Notes: a model not told the origin generated them from the sequence alone. A stretch of 64,000 nucleotides of DNA from Paramacrobiotus metropolitanus (GCF_019649055.1 NW_026570242.1:186001-250000), one strand, 5' to 3'. Numbered from the stretch's first letter, positions 34,299-47,812 are shown. Translations and numbers: made by a program.

Positions 34299-36321
34299 AT
34301 GCGGGATATCTTTGTAAGTAACTACTACGAAACTTACAGCGAAATTTTCTAAACGTACACGATAAGATTTTCCATCGCCGGGTATTCATGTTGAAATTTT
34401 CGTTTTTTAGTACAAAGCAGTTCATGTTACAAATAATGAAACCTTAAACAGTTTCGAGTTTAAATTTTCTTAGTGTTTCTTTTTATACTCTATGGCAATA
34501 AGGACTGAACTGTCACTGTTGAATGCTCATTCACGTTTTGATATTTTATTTGCAGGTTTTTAATGGATTTGTTTGCGATCTTTCCAGCACCAAAATGTTC
34601 AAAAGTGACAAGTTGCCTGCAGTCCGCGTAGCTTTCTGATGTTTTTTTTGTTTGGGATTCCATCTCGAACGTGCCACCCACGCGTTGTTTGTTACTTGGT
34701 TTTTCTTCGTTTCACGACTTTTCTTTCTTTTTTGTTCTGTGTTTATTCTCTGATTGTTTTATTTATAAATAGACTGACCGTAATCCCGTGCTGAACAGAC
34801 AGAGAAAACCTGGAAAATAAAAATATGTTGACTGTCTTGCTTGCCTGAAGATTTTCTGTAGCAGTAACTTCGTCCGAATGGTTAGCGTTAGTCTAGACTT
34901 TAGCACGGTGAATGCTTGCTTAATCTGAATTGCCTCCGTTGCGTTAATTTCTTGTTGTGGTTTGCGTCACGATTCACTATTTTGTAATAATCCTGAGTGC
35001 GCAGAGAATAATAAGCTTGACCACTTAAATCACGATACCGAAAGAAGAAGCATAAAAGTAGTGCTAGTCTCCCTTTATGGAGTCCACGTCAGGTCAAGTT
35101 GTAGACAATAAAGCGAATCGCTTTTCTAAAGTATATGATTCTGGGAAGCGCCAGTAGGTTAGTATCTTGTCTTGCTAGATATACTCTAGAGAAAGGCGAC
35201 GAGGAAATTATTAATTCATGTTACCGGTATTCGCGATATAAAATCTAGAACTAGATACCGCGATACAATGGTTGTGAGAAAAAAGTACACGAGTACTCAA
35301 CCGGCCAACGTCACAGAATACATATGTGGACCAATCAAGTCTTTCCGCGTTGCAGACGTTTGTTGGGTTGGTCAACCATTAAATAAGGCAATGAACACCG
35401 TTATTATGGCTTCAAGGCAAAGGTAAAGGTCATTTGCTTACACAATGATTAAAATCCATCATTAAGATTGGCGAATGTTTTCATAGAATATTACAATGTT
35501 GTTGAAGATTATTCATCCGGTGACTACAGAAACCCCACACTCAACGAGAATCAGTAATCAACACAGCTCAGACTTATTGCGCTGTGGTTAATTAACTGTA
35601 AAATGATGGCCGGGTGCGTAGTGCAAAAGTTTGTAAAAGAGAGTCATTGCTTTTTTCACTTGCACCATATCACTTTATAAAAGAACAACCGAACTTAATT
35701 TGCATATACAAGTACAAATGTGTTGTACAATAAACCAACACCGTGCACGTCAAGGAGTAGATTTATTTATTGGTAAAAATACAACAAGAATGTATTGACA
35801 CGATAAATTTCGGCGTTGCACAGAAGTAAATTTACAGCTAGCCTATAGTGTTTGCGTGCACTGTTTTACCGCCAATTAAACATTCGAAAATTTTATTCCC
35901 TTTTTCGTAACAGTCTTTTTCCCTACTGGGGCGCTCCAAGGTACTATTTTCGCAGCACATTATAAATCGTCTTTGATTTATTTCATCGTTCCGGAATTAA
36001 ATTTTGTATTACCACCAGATTGTTTAGTAGGATAAATGCCAAAATTTTACATCCGGCAGATTTTGGCAGCTAAAGAACATCAGCAGCGATACTAAAACTG
36101 GCACACTACTAGGTATCAAGATTGCGCAAGTTTTTAACAGTGTTTTTTACCCAACATATAAAATTCAGTTTGTCTCATACCTGTACGCTTCGGAGATGTT
36201 TATTTATAATAAAAGTGCAGCGGCGCATACGTATAATCGATCCCGCAAGTTTAGTGTAGCATTTCAAAGCGAACTTTGTTGCACCGGATTACTTTGTCAC
36301 AACATATAAAGCGTATTAAAC
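34299..36321. other. Calreticulin 3' UTR and intergenic
   Basis: Calreticulin poly(A) signal near 34817. The rest is AT-rich without a supportable gene. Confidence 0.5.
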
Positions 36322-37278
36322 ATGGATGTACAACTTGCGGTAATGTTCCTCTTTATTGGCTTAACCGTAACCTTGAGCAGGGGAGCGACACTTCCAGCTG
36401 GTAATGCGACAGCAGCTGCCGCACCTGCTGCAGATCCAGAACATAAAGGTTTGTGCCGGACATGCACTTTTTCCGTCGCATCGTAACACTTAAAATATAT
36501 TTAAGTATAAGATAATACTGTACGTACGTAGACAATCTAACAGAAAGCTTTGGATAGTTTTCAATAAAGAAAACCGAAGAAGTTTTCAGCACAAGTGTGA
36601 TAAAAGTATGGTTGAACTTATTGGAGCAACACCAGCGCAAAGCTATCCATACTTGTGTTTGATCGTACGTAATCTCCAATTATTTCAGGTGGAGAAGCGA
36701 CAGGAACGGTGGCGGAGTGCTGGATAAAAAATAACTGCACTAGTAAGTTTACAAGTAAAATTATTAGAGAGTAGCGTACCCGGCCCCACTGCATTTAGTG
36801 TGGAATTAAATACGTTGAAAGAATGTTAAAATAACTCATGTACTCCCGGTCAGCACATTATCATTCGCTAGTTAGCGTTAACAGTTGTGCATCCTGACTG
36901 TAATCATTAATGCCTTTTAACTGATATGTTAGTTGCGATGCCGGGACCGTTAAAAATTGGCGGCCATGTACAAAAGCATAGTCAAATCAGCAGCACAAAC
37001 AAGCCAGCATCAGTTTTGCAAAGATATTTAATTTAAGTACTGAAATGTGTGTAACACTATGAATAAATAACTGCATTTGTAAATCGCAGCTAGGAGTATA
37101 ATTTCACATAAGTACTGTAATATATTATGAAGTGAACAGCTTTATTGAAGAGCTTGCTAAAATTTTCTATGTTTCAGATTCGGATTGTATTAATATTCCC
37201 GTCGACAAGCAACATACTTTCTTTTCGGATTCGAAATGTTCTAATGAGTGCGCAAACTGTGTTTTGGCAAACGGTTAA
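36322..37278 (+). CDS. Small secreted six-cysteine protein (unknown family)
   Basis: Three short exons, 36322-36448, 36689-36742 and 37178-37278, join in phase with good GT/AG sites to 93 aa. Residues 1-21 form a signal peptide (MDVQLAVMFLFIGLTVTLS). Then an Ala/Pro-rich spacer, then a mature region with six cysteines: VAECWIKNNCT, SDCINIPVDK, DSKCSNECANC, ending VLANG. The even cysteine number in a short secreted product suggests three disulfides. I do not recognise the family; it could be a toxin-like, antimicrobial or signalling peptide, or a cuticle or egg component, and nothing here decides. AATAAA at 37404. Exons are too short to show as long ORFs. Confidence 0.6.
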
Positions 37279-37891
37279 ATTGCTAATAATTTTGACTTTT
37301 GCTAACCAAAGTCCAGAGAGGATATTTGCGTCAGATTTATGTTTTGTGGGTTTATCGAATTAACTCGAAGAGCCGGAGCAGCTGCAGTGCAGCAAATCGG
37401 GAGAATAAAAGTCACTTCAGCATAATCATACTTTTCTGTGATTGTTTTGTCGGTAAGCTGACAGTGACAGCCAGTATTTTTTCAAGCCATTAATTTATTA
37501 ATAATTTATTTTTCAACTATTCGGGAAACCCTTACCATTCAGCATTTGGTTTATACAATGTGACAAACGGAGCACCGCTTTATTTTAAATTTTTAATATG
37601 ATCGAGTGCTGATTTTAAGGGTGATTCACGGATCTTCCATATTCGCACTGTACCTTTGCTTATTTAAACAAATTATCATGGCTTCTGCCACAATAAAAGA
37701 TTATTAATTTATAAAATACTACTAATGCCGTAGCGTAAGTATGTCGCAGCGGCACCCACGGCAATTCGTAACTGAAGTAACACTGTAGAAAACTGGGTCG
37801 AACGCTATAGAAGCTCAACTTTTGTGCTTGACCGAAAAGATGTAGGCTCTATATGAAAAAAGTTACTATCATACACTGGCCAGTCTCCAAC
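37279..37891. other. Intergenic
   Basis: Poly(A) signal of the upstream gene at 37404, then the promoter region of the calreticulin-like gene. No gene seen. Confidence 0.5.
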
Positions 37892-40056
37892 ATGGCTTCT
37901 GTACGAATATGGTTTGTTTTTATCTGTACTATTGGACTAAATATTTTTGTAAATTTTTCAAATGCGGTAATATGGTTTTCCGAAACATTCGACGATATCA
38001 GCTGGAAAGAGCGATGGATTCAAACGGAACAGAAGGAGTGGATGGGAAAACCTTTTGGGCATTTTGAATTGTCATCCGGTAATATAAAATTATGTTTCGA
38101 AGAAAACTACTCTGTGAGAACTTTAGTAGGCAGTATGTCAATATATTTGTTTTTTATATTCAATTTGTACTCAAGCAGAATGTCATACAGAGAAATTTTA
38201 TATCCATTTGATATCTATTAGTTATTCATGGTTGTGTAATAGGAAAAGTAAGTGCCGATCCAAGTGATAAAGGTATTCGCAGCATGGATGATGAGAGTTA
38301 TTACGCCATTTCCGCCAAACTCCCGCGATTTTCCAATCGGAATAAAACACTGGTTATTCAGTTAACTGTCAAGCATGAAGTAAAAAATCAGTCTGAGGAT
38401 CTGCGATTATTTGCGGCTGTGTTGCTCAAATTATTTCCGTCCTCACTTAACCCCAAGAGACTCAACGCCGAATCCAAGTTTCACATCAAATATGGACCGG
38501 ATTTCTGCAGTGCTGGTGGAAAGGTGCACGCGGAATTATTCTATAAAGGGAAATACTACTCACATATGGGTAATGTTTAAAAGCTAACGTTATGTTATAC
38601 AACAAATGCATTTTGAACAGTAAAAGTATATGCATACGACACTTTTGACAAACAAATACTGTATAATTGACGTAACTTAAGTTTGCGTCTGTATGATTGT
38701 TCTTCTGTTTACTGTACTTAGCCCATGTTTTCAATGTCATATAATTTTAGGATTTAAAAGTACACCATATTGACCACAAGGTCCTGTTTAATTTATGCCT
38801 ATTTTACGTGTAACCGGCGTAACGATAAGATTATGTCCATACATAAGTTTAAAATTGCGATACGTAACTTATGATGTAGTCTTGTAGTGTATCAAAAGTT
38901 AGCGCTATAATTGTCGGTGCTGGAGTACGATCAAGCTTTATTAAAAAAACATTTATCCTTGATTTTCTTGCCTTGCCTTTACTGTTATGTTTCGCGGTTG
39001 CTTCAAAGGTCAGCAGTGGAGTCGTACGTACGGTGATCCTTTCGTTTATTCCCCGTTCCCGTGGTGTCCACAGGATGGGTTTACCCATCTGTACACTTTT
39101 GCAATCTTCCCGGATAATACCTACCAAAAACTCATTGACGGAAAGATCGAAGAAAGCGGGAATATAGAAGGAGCTTGGGAAATGCTACCTCCAAGAAAAC
39201 TCAAGCTGGAAACGGAACGCCCGTACGACTGGGATGAGCGGGAGTTTATTGTTGATCCAACCGAAGAAAAGCCAAGTGACTGGGATCAACCGGAAACCAT
39301 TCCGGATCCGTTTGCCAGCAAGCCAGAAGAGTGGGACGATGTTGCTGATGGAGAATGGGAACATCCAATTATTCCTAATCCTGATTACAAGGTGTGTTAC
39401 ACGAATACTGGCGCATAACCTACGTATAAGTACGATATTCGTAGTCTTTGAGATTTCACGAACCTTCCCAACCTTGCGCTTTTCGTCATTTTTGTTCAAG
39501 TACGAGTACATGAATTTTAGCGTCAGATGCATTTTACATCATATGTTATGTAGTCCGACTAACATGCAATGCGCTTATATTAATATTATATGCTTATACT
39601 GTACGATATTGTTCTTATGCGTGGGCAACTGTGATGAAAATTTAAGTATCACTTTACAGTGACCGCTTAATGTTTTGCATTTTTTTCTAGGGTTCTTGGA
39701 ATCCAACTCGTCTTATTCCTAACCCAGCTTTTAAAGGAGTCTGGACACCGCAAGAAATTGACAATCCCGACTACCAGGAAGACCCGGAATTGTATTTATT
39801 CAAAGATATTGCATATATCGGGATCGAATCATGGCAGCAGCATGCCGGTACTATTGTTGACAATATTCTTCTCACCGATGATCTCGAAGGGGCTCTAAAG
39901 AATGGAACAGCATGGCAGCAGAAGTTTTTTACTGTAGAAGAAAATCATTATAATGATGACTGCGAAAAACGACAAAAAATTGTTCAAGCGGACATGGAGA
40001 GGAAGAAACAAGAGATAAAAGCATTTAAGCAACGAATGAAAAAACTCGAACTTTAA
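37892..40056 (+). CDS. Divergent calreticulin-like protein
   Basis: Paralogue of the calreticulin 3.6 kb upstream, same strand. Exons 37892-38078, 38243-38569, 39009-39391, 39691-40056 give 420 aa. Start taken at the ATG opening a signal peptide (MASVRIWFVFICTIGLNIFV); another in-frame ATG is at 37853. N-domain: WKERWIQTEQ, FHIKYGPDFCSAGGKVHAEL, FYKGKYY. The family's IRCKDDE stretch is replaced by FPWCPQDGFTHLYTF. P-domain is well kept: PYDWDEREFIVDP, KPSDWDQPETIPDP, NPTRLIPNPAFKGVWTPQEI. The acidic Ca2+-storage tail is lost: the C-terminus is a Lys/Arg/Gln helix ending KLEL rather than HDEL. Last intron position differs from calreticulin's single intron. Resembles tissue-limited calreticulin-3 in concept only. 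Confidence 0.9.
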
Positions 40057-41395
40057 GCTTCTTTAAAACATCTATGTCGATTTCTGGAATTTGCACACAA
40101 AATGTTTTTTTGAACTTGTATGCCACGGCTGAATTTATACTTTCCTGGTGTAATCCAAAGCATTGTTAGTTATTCAAGCCTTGTTTAAAGGGATGTACAA
40201 TATGTAATTATGTATCATGGAAATGTTTGTGCAGAGAACAAAGCTTTGCAGATTTCAGTTTGGCGACACATTAATTTTTGTTTCTATATAAATTGCTACC
40301 GATTATCAGTTGGCATTTGAATGCTAGATGGAGAACTCGTACTTTAGTGTATATTATACAGAGTACAATACATCACTACGCAATACTACACAGAAGCAAC
40401 ACGATTAAAATGTTAACAGCGCGTTGTTGGAATTAATGTGCGACAATCATGCTTCCTGCTAACTGCATTATCGTTAGGAAATCGTAGGAGGATTATAACG
40501 TTTGTATCGCTTACACGCTTTGCTTGCCGGATATGTGTAGCAGTCACGTTTAGTTGCTGCAGGCTGCAGTGCGGCAACTTCCGGTGGAATATGGATTGCA
40601 GCTTTTACCTAACAGTTTGATTAAACGTCACGCACAAGAAGATTATAAGAGATGCTGTTTGAGCCAATTTCACAAGCTTCTTCAGCGTTAAAACACGCAC
40701 AACACAATTACCTGGTATTTTAATATTTTTCTGGCATGCTGCAATTGCCGTTTAATACTTACAACGGTCTGCAAATATAGATTTGTAAAATTAATGGGTT
40801 CTGTTATTTTGGTTTTTACTGTGGCGTGTACATCTTTCTGACAAGCACAGTTTTTAGGCATATTGTTCCAGTTTTTATGCGCATGTTGCCGAAGGATTGG
40901 CAGTACTATATCAAAAGATTTGCAGTGGAATCACTGATCATATATTCGTGCAAATACACCGGTTGACATTCATTTTATTGCGCGCGCAAATTTCGAGTGG
41001 TTTGTTTTCTTTTTCGTAGTAACAATTCTGACCGAAAATAAACAATTGATTAAATAGATCAATCCGTAGAAAAAATACTATCACAATAAAGAGAAAGGTC
41101 TACAGTGGACAGCTACACAATTTGGCCCCGAAAATAGACTGCAAAAATCTGCTTAACGATTTAACTTACAAATTTCCGGCAATGCCACCGTACACATTTA
41201 TCACAATCAATAATATTATCTTGTCACTCGTCGAGCATGTGGTACGTCGGGAAATGAGGTCGTTAGCATTCCGAAACGTGAGCGGTAGGACGAGCCCATT
41301 TGCATTTCCAAGAGAAGCCATCTCAAGGACACCGGAAATCAACGACAGGCTTCCTGTGAATAAGCGGTAGTGGATAATCAGCTGTTTACAACGGT
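40057..41395. other. Intergenic
   Basis: 3' UTR of the calreticulin-like gene and AT-rich sequence. A frame at 41122-41370 is open on both strands and may belong to the same decayed insertion as the P-loop remnant at 41396-41640. Confidence 0.4.
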
Positions 41396-41640
41396 CTATA
41401 GTCTGTACTCTGTACAGTCGGCAACAGGATTCCCCGACGCCACTAACTCTCGGTCACCGGATCGGATAAGAAGCATTTTCATAATATTGTCCCAAATGTC
41501 AACGAGCATCGTATGACATTTACCGGCACCACTTCCACCGGATACGATTGGTCCGTACAAAACAGCATTGCAAGAAATAGATTTTTTTGTATTCCTCTTG
41601 AATAAATAATTTCCTCTGGTTATCGTTGTTGTGGCAATAG
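41396..41640 (-). pseudogene. P-loop NTPase remnant
   Basis: A minus-strand frame of about 80 codons, ending at a TAG at 41396, contains a good Walker A box, GGSGAGK, preceded by a hydrophobic beta strand (NAVLYGPIV) and followed by a helix-like stretch. A second frame covers the upstream part, so a frameshift is likely. No ATG, no splice sites placed it in a neighbouring gene. It resembles ATPases of the packaging or helicase kind found in mobile DNA elements, but the origin cannot be fixed from this fragment. Confidence 0.4.
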
Positions 41641-41682
41641 AGATTTTGTGACAACTGATATGCTACGGACTAGGTGCGCCGT

Positions 41683-44600
41683 TCATTTGTATTCATCCAC
41701 AGTAACGCTAATCTGCCGTCCACTGGCTGTGTTGAAGACATCGCGTCCGGCGTGGACTACCGGTGGTCCATTATTATCCAGCCGGCGCAGTAGACTGGCC
41801 TGGTTGTCGTTGATGACGTTAGGCAGTAAGTGCAGTGTGTTACTGGAGGACGATGAGCGCCGCATGGCCGTCTGGATGTGGGCCATCGTGTTTAAATTGA
41901 AACTGGATGCTGATGGATGGTAGCCACCCAACAGGAGCGGTCGTCGCCGCTGCTCGGTTAAATTCTGTAGAACATTCAAAGGGATGTAGAGATGGAAATA
42001 TATATACAGTATGCGTGCCGTATCAAAGTAAATAAAATGATTTCTGCTGTCTACATCGAGGAAGAGCGATCTAAAATACGATACGCCGCTTCATCCTAGT
42101 CTAATAAAATGTCCTGCGGAAAGACGAGTACATGGATAATGTATCCTTAGTTAATAGAAAGCACTGAGTACTTGTGCGACGTTTTACAAAAAAGAAGTTG
42201 ACGATGTACTGTACACAGAATCGAATTTAGCTAGTGTACTCTCCCAAATATTCTTCCAAACATACTTCTACGACGTCAAGACAACACTTTTACTGTGCAC
42301 TGGAAAATTTTCGAATGGAGAGTTGTGCTATGCTAGTAGTACAAATCAAACGGTGACGCTGACTTATGGTTAATTTGAAAATTTTGGTGGTGGGAGGAAT
42401 GAAATTAATTAATCCGAAAATGCAGATGTTAAGCTGGCAACTTATGAGTACCAAACAAAACAGTTTTCAGTGCAACGTATGTATACCTGAATAACGTTGG
42501 GTTTCTTTAAGCGGTGCAGTTGTTGTATAACCATAACGGTGGGGAATGTGTTCATTAGGAGGAGAAAGAGCCCCATCGTGGTGCTGACCACGCCCAGGAG
42601 GTTTTCCGGGATGGCATGGAGGGCAATGATGATTGCACCGTGGGTTATGGAAGCTAATGATAAGCATACCGCCAGGATGGACAGGGCCAAATACAACTCC
42701 AGCATGGGCAATAATGACTGCACATCATGCTCGGTAATCTCCAGTGGATTAGGCGGCTGGATACAGATGCAGCCCAGGGATATCCCCACGATGCCCGTAA
42801 ACTGCACAAATAATAGGCCAGCATTTATTGTACAATGAAAACAACCATATTTTTAGATCTGTAGGTAAAATGTTCAACAGTTTACAAATAAATTACTACT
42901 TATTTTATGCATTCTCTACCAATAATTCAATGGTTTTGCTTCAGAAATTATATGGCCGTTATGATCTGGCTGTCTCGTTAATTAGTAGTACAAATGTTAG
43001 CATTTCACTTACTATGGTAAGACCAATTGTGGCATAGCACGTGGGCAAATTTCCTGCAACAAATGAAGATATTCAAGATAATAATTGAGAAAAGCTTAAT
43101 CGTACTGCACTGTAAAAATATAGATATGTGTTTCTGTTCACAGTCGATTTGGCCAACGAGTGAAAATATCACGCGTAAATGTAGAAAACATTCCGCCGGA
43201 AATAAAATTTCTGGCAGCGCAATTCCCCAGCGAATGTTTTATTACAAACGATGGTATGCGAAGCGACAACAAGATCATGTGTGCCGTAATTTCATTCGGA
43301 TTGTTGACAGCGTTCTCCTTGTTCCCTGAATTACGCCCCTAAGCGTACGGCAAATTTGTGTAATACAATCAGCGCTGATCCATTAGGATGTTAGCAAATA
43401 CGCATTTTTAATGAGTTAATCATTGTGCTCTTTTGTATTCTTGCTCACTCATCCTGAATTTGTTTAGTTAATGCGGTTTGGCCGGAATTTGCATATGACC
43501 CTGTTGATCCCGTGTTGCATAAACACGCCGTTACATAAGGCCGTATATACACAGGCAGGAGAAGTACGGTATATGTGACGCCACCCATCTGCCGCGGAAA
43601 ACGTGAGTAACACTTCGCCAAAACTGCTTCCGGCAGCTGGCCAAAAAGGCAACCTCCAGGAGCAGTGCAGCCAAAATTAGATCGGAAAGGGCGATATAAT
43701 TACAATCGTCTGGCTCCATTACGCCCCATCGTCAAGTACCAGCCATTTATTCCACGAACAAGCGATGCAGTGTGTGTACTAGTGCCACAAAAAGCTGCAA
43801 ACGCTTATATGGATTTCCGCATAATTCTAAGTTCCGCATCCTTTGCGTTTTAGTTTTACGACATGGAATATTCCCGCTTTCAAATATTCATTTCGTAGAG
43901 CACAGCGGGATGCAACAATATTATGTATTTTATGCCATACAATGTTACTCGAATTTTATTTGTGAGCATGTAGCAATAACATTGACCAAAATTCAAGTGC
44001 GGACACGCTTCAGAATTGCTTTGTTACATTGCTTGTGACCAACAAACTGCAAGTTGTAAGATACTTGCGGTGATTGCATTATTTCAAACAAAACGGGAAA
44101 AAATAACTGCAACTTTTTACTGTGCAAATTATGGCAGCATATCTAAATTCGGCATAAAAATCATAGTAATTATTTTGGCTGCTTTGCTAGCATTATTACT
44201 GAAATAACTTAAGGCAAGCATTGTTACTTAAATATAATTATGTTACTTAAGGCAACCAATTAGTACAGTACGCAGTAGGTATCTAAATTTTAATACGCTG
44301 CCGGTTGCTTTACAATGGAAACGTAAGTTTCATGTTTACAAAGCAGAATGGAATTTCGTATATGTGATTCACGATTATGAGGAGCACAAAGATCGTGTGA
44401 TTACGAGCTCAACTACGTAAATACACACAGACTATCAAGGCCAAAGTGGAAAACAGGAAGTTTATTCGCGTTTGAATTATGTGGTTGTATCAATGCCGCG
44501 CCGACCATTATTTCCTGCACTTACACAACATGCAATCGAACAGAGTGCACTGACGAAAATGCCGGCTGCTACGACGATTGACGGCAAAAACGTTTAATCA

Positions 44601-45414
44601 CACGGCATAAACTACCTAATATTGTCAGACTCAGAACGTGCCTAAATCCTCAAGGAATGAAGTAAAACAGCGCAACTCAACCAATGCAACTCAAAAAATT
44701 ATGAACCGGCAATGCCGCATGGACCGGCGTATTTTTACAAATAAACAGCTTAACTGGAGTACTTCTACTCATCGCATCTGACTGGCTCAACCAGCTTTGG
44801 CTAATGAAAACAAACAAATTTACCACTAGCGAGCGACACACAACTTTGCACAGCGTATTAGTTATTGTTTATGAGAATGATCTCTCCGTGATTACCGTAC
44901 GTACAAAATTCTGCGCGTTTGCTGAGAAGCTTTGCATGCAACAAACGTTTTAGAACCAGCAAGATCGCGTAAAACCGAAATATATTGGTTGATATCACAT
45001 TATCAGAATAAAAGTTTATATTTACACACGCAAAGGCACCTACATGCCCATGCATCATTGTCAAAATCTGTCGTTTAGCTCTTAACATTTTACTATTTTT
45101 ATATTAGCTCTATCGTCAAACTGCCGCTTACCGACCAGCAAACTGGGGAACAAGAGGATGATCCCCAAGAGCATCTCAATCAAACCCATCACCACCGGGC
45201 CGCGGCGTAATCCATAATAGAGCGAGGAGGCCTGATAACGATTATTAATCGGTCCATTCTCCAGTATGGTGGGCATCTTGCAGCCGCCAATACTATCCGT
45301 ATCACTTAGCCGATAATCAGAATGGGTGGAGACTTGCGAATGGTGCGAATCTTTCCTGTGATGATGGGAGATGTCATCGTTAGCATAATCGTTATTATTG
45401 TGAAATTTCGCCAT
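41683..45414 (-). CDS. Four-helix (tetraspan) membrane protein, family unknown
   Basis: Exons 45414-45132, 43053-43013, 42801-42487 and 41964-41683 join in phase to 306 aa. N-terminal tail is polar and His/Ser-rich (ISHHHRKDSHHSQVSTHS). Helices: GPVVMGLIEMLLGIILLFPS; CYATIGLTIFTGIVGISLG, which is split by the 41-nt exon; YLALSILAVCLSLASITHGA; LLGVVSTTMGLFLLLMNTFP. Then a long cytoplasmic tail with a Ser run (RRSSSSSNTLH). The four-helix layout with both ends cytoplasmic recalls MARVEL, MS4A or TMEM-type proteins, but no signature fixes it. The helix 2 split across a microexon with matching phases supports the model. Intron 1 is 2.1 kb. Confidence 0.65.
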
Positions 45415-47569
45415 TTTTACGAATTTGTACAAGGCCGGACGCAAGGGAAGAAAAAATCCAAAATTTACAATCAGATTAATATTAAACTGAGAAGACTGCG
45501 GTCTGCACGATATGGACGGTTATTAAATTTATAACCAGTCGGTGGGCTTTAGCTGGAGTATATGCGGCATTAGCATAACCTCAGCCAACATAAACCTTTC
45601 CGCTGTGTCAGTGATACGAGAAAATGAGAAATTGCTGATCACATCGCATTGACCGGAATAGGGTTTGACACTTTACACATTTACGCCAGAACTTGTCAAG
45701 GGTGGCGGAAAACACTCTGTGTGGATGTTCTAAATTGCTGTACATAAAGACAAAATGTCGAATGACATGGTTTTGTTGTGTGTACGTTCATGGTGCGAGA
45801 TGCCTCAAGGACAGGCGCTTAAGAGTGCCGCCAACACACACCGCTGCTGTGTCGCGCGTACTATATCAACCGCGCTCAGGGAACAACGATCCCCAAACGT
45901 AGGCGGACGCTGCGTGGCGGCGATATATCGGCCAATTAGATTGTATTGATTTAGGGCGCACACGCGCGGACAGCAGTGTTTCCGGCCATTGTTGTCTGGA
46001 GGAAAGCGGAGATGATTTCGGAGATAATAATCAAATGGTTACGGGGAAGGATCCGCCGGTAGATCACGGCGCTCACGCGCTGGACCTTCACGACATCAAT
46101 AATGCACATCCATGTGCGGGTGGTTATAATGCCATTACGCGCATCACGCCAATGTCACAATGTGATGAATTAAAATTGTATGGTCACCTTAGTGAAAACT
46201 AGTGGCCGCCAAAATGTATAAACATAAATATAAAGTTCCTCATGTCAGGGTTGTATTTTAATTTCAGCTTGTAAAGTAGCTTTAACAGGGGAAACGTAGC
46301 AAAAAGTACTCGTTAAAAAGCCTTAAATAATTGTTTACGCATGTGCATGACAGCTGGTGGATGTTGTCTATTAGCTGCTCATTCCTCGTGTACGGCCATG
46401 TACCGCAGAAACGAGAGCGACCCGGAAAAGAGTTGCTTGAAACAGTCGGCATCTCTGACGTAGCGAGTGCACTTGAACCTATCAAATTCATACCGGTTTT
46501 TCCACAATACCGACTTTATACCACGGCGAAAATAAAGCAGATGCCCTGCGTGCCCATTGGTCTGTCGCAATCAATTTTCATCCACCCACGCATCAGCTGT
46601 TTTTCCTGCCGCAATTAATTCCGCCGGCGACGTCGACGAGACGGTGATTTCATTGCAAGACTGCAGCCTGCCGCAGCGCACTAACAGTTAGGAATGCATG
46701 GATAGAATTTGCCACAGCGAAGGAATTTCCCAACATTCGCATGAGCTAAAAAACGACAAAATAACAATCCACTTTTGCTCTAATAAGGCGATTTATGACG
46801 GCTAACGCTACGTCTTGAAAACACACGTTAGTGCGTTAAGAAATTATAATGTATGCAGGAGAACGTTAGGAGATGGGGTACACCGTACAATAAAAATGCT
46901 TTCATAACGGCTGAAAAATTTCGAATTCCTTTGATCGTACTGCGTTGTTGTACGTGCTGGGAAGCAAATTAGCAAACAAGGGAAACTACATCCACATGTT
47001 TATGCTCGGTGCTTAGGAACTATACGATTCACCATATTATAAGAATTCAACTATGGCGACTTATCGAACGTTAACCGTACGATACGGCAACAACCCATGA
47101 GTAATCACGAATGATGCATAGAAAAAACATCCAATAACGCGATAACGAAGCAACCGTTGCAGCTGCGATATTTGAGCGCCCCAACTTACGGTAAATTATA
47201 CGTATCATACGGTATGGTGAGCGCTGTATAAGGAACGCGAAACGAAAATTAGAAAAATTTACTACAGTACTTAATTAATTTGTACGGCAGGTGAACAACG
47301 TTTTCCACTTTACTATGCGATACCACAGTAGCCAGAATATCCACATGACATATTCATGCAAATTAGCACTGAAATTAATCAATTTGTCTAATTAAATAAA
47401 TTTCAGACTTAATTGTTGCCAAAATAAAGAAGTCGCTCTGCTGGTGAACTAATTAATGAAGATTCATAATAATGGCAGAGGTTATTTTTAATAATAATTC
47501 AGATATTCCATAGATGAAACTTTGTACACGACCTAAAACAACTGCAGACTGCATGGATAAGTCAACGAT

Positions 47570-47611
47570 GCCGAATCGTAAATCTAGTCGCGACTAGGTT
47601 TACGATACGGC
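47570..47611. repeat. 42-bp palindrome
   Basis: Perfect symmetry about 47590/47591 apart from two mismatched pairs; core CTAGTCGCGACTAG, outer arms GCCG and CGGC. No loop. Confidence 0.85.
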
Positions 47612-47715
47612 AGACTTATGCAACGTTGCCTTAAAGTGGGCATGTGTTGACGGTTTCGTGCATCCAATCTATGAGCGCAGCCTTATCTCGCAATGACACA
47701 TGCAGTTAACTCACA

Positions 47716-47736
47716 CATGTCGAACCGTTCGACATG
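47716..47736. repeat. 21-bp perfect palindrome
   Basis: CATGTCGAAC, a central C, then its reverse complement GTTCGACATG. Confidence 0.85.
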
Positions 47737-47791
47737 ACGATGAATTTGTGTTTTGAATTCTTATACTGTGGCTTATGCGTGCGCGACGCCG

Positions 47792-47812
47792 CGAAACACT
47801 TCAAGTGTTTCG
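47792..47812. repeat. 21-bp perfect palindrome
   Basis: CGAAACACTT, a central C, then its reverse complement AAGTGTTTCG. Confidence 0.85.

Noticed and set aside
43531-43719. Hydrophobic minus-strand frames inside intron 1 of the tetraspan gene
   Set aside because: GC-rich and open in two frames, but neither has splice sites that fit the flanking exons; kept only as a possible alternative exon.
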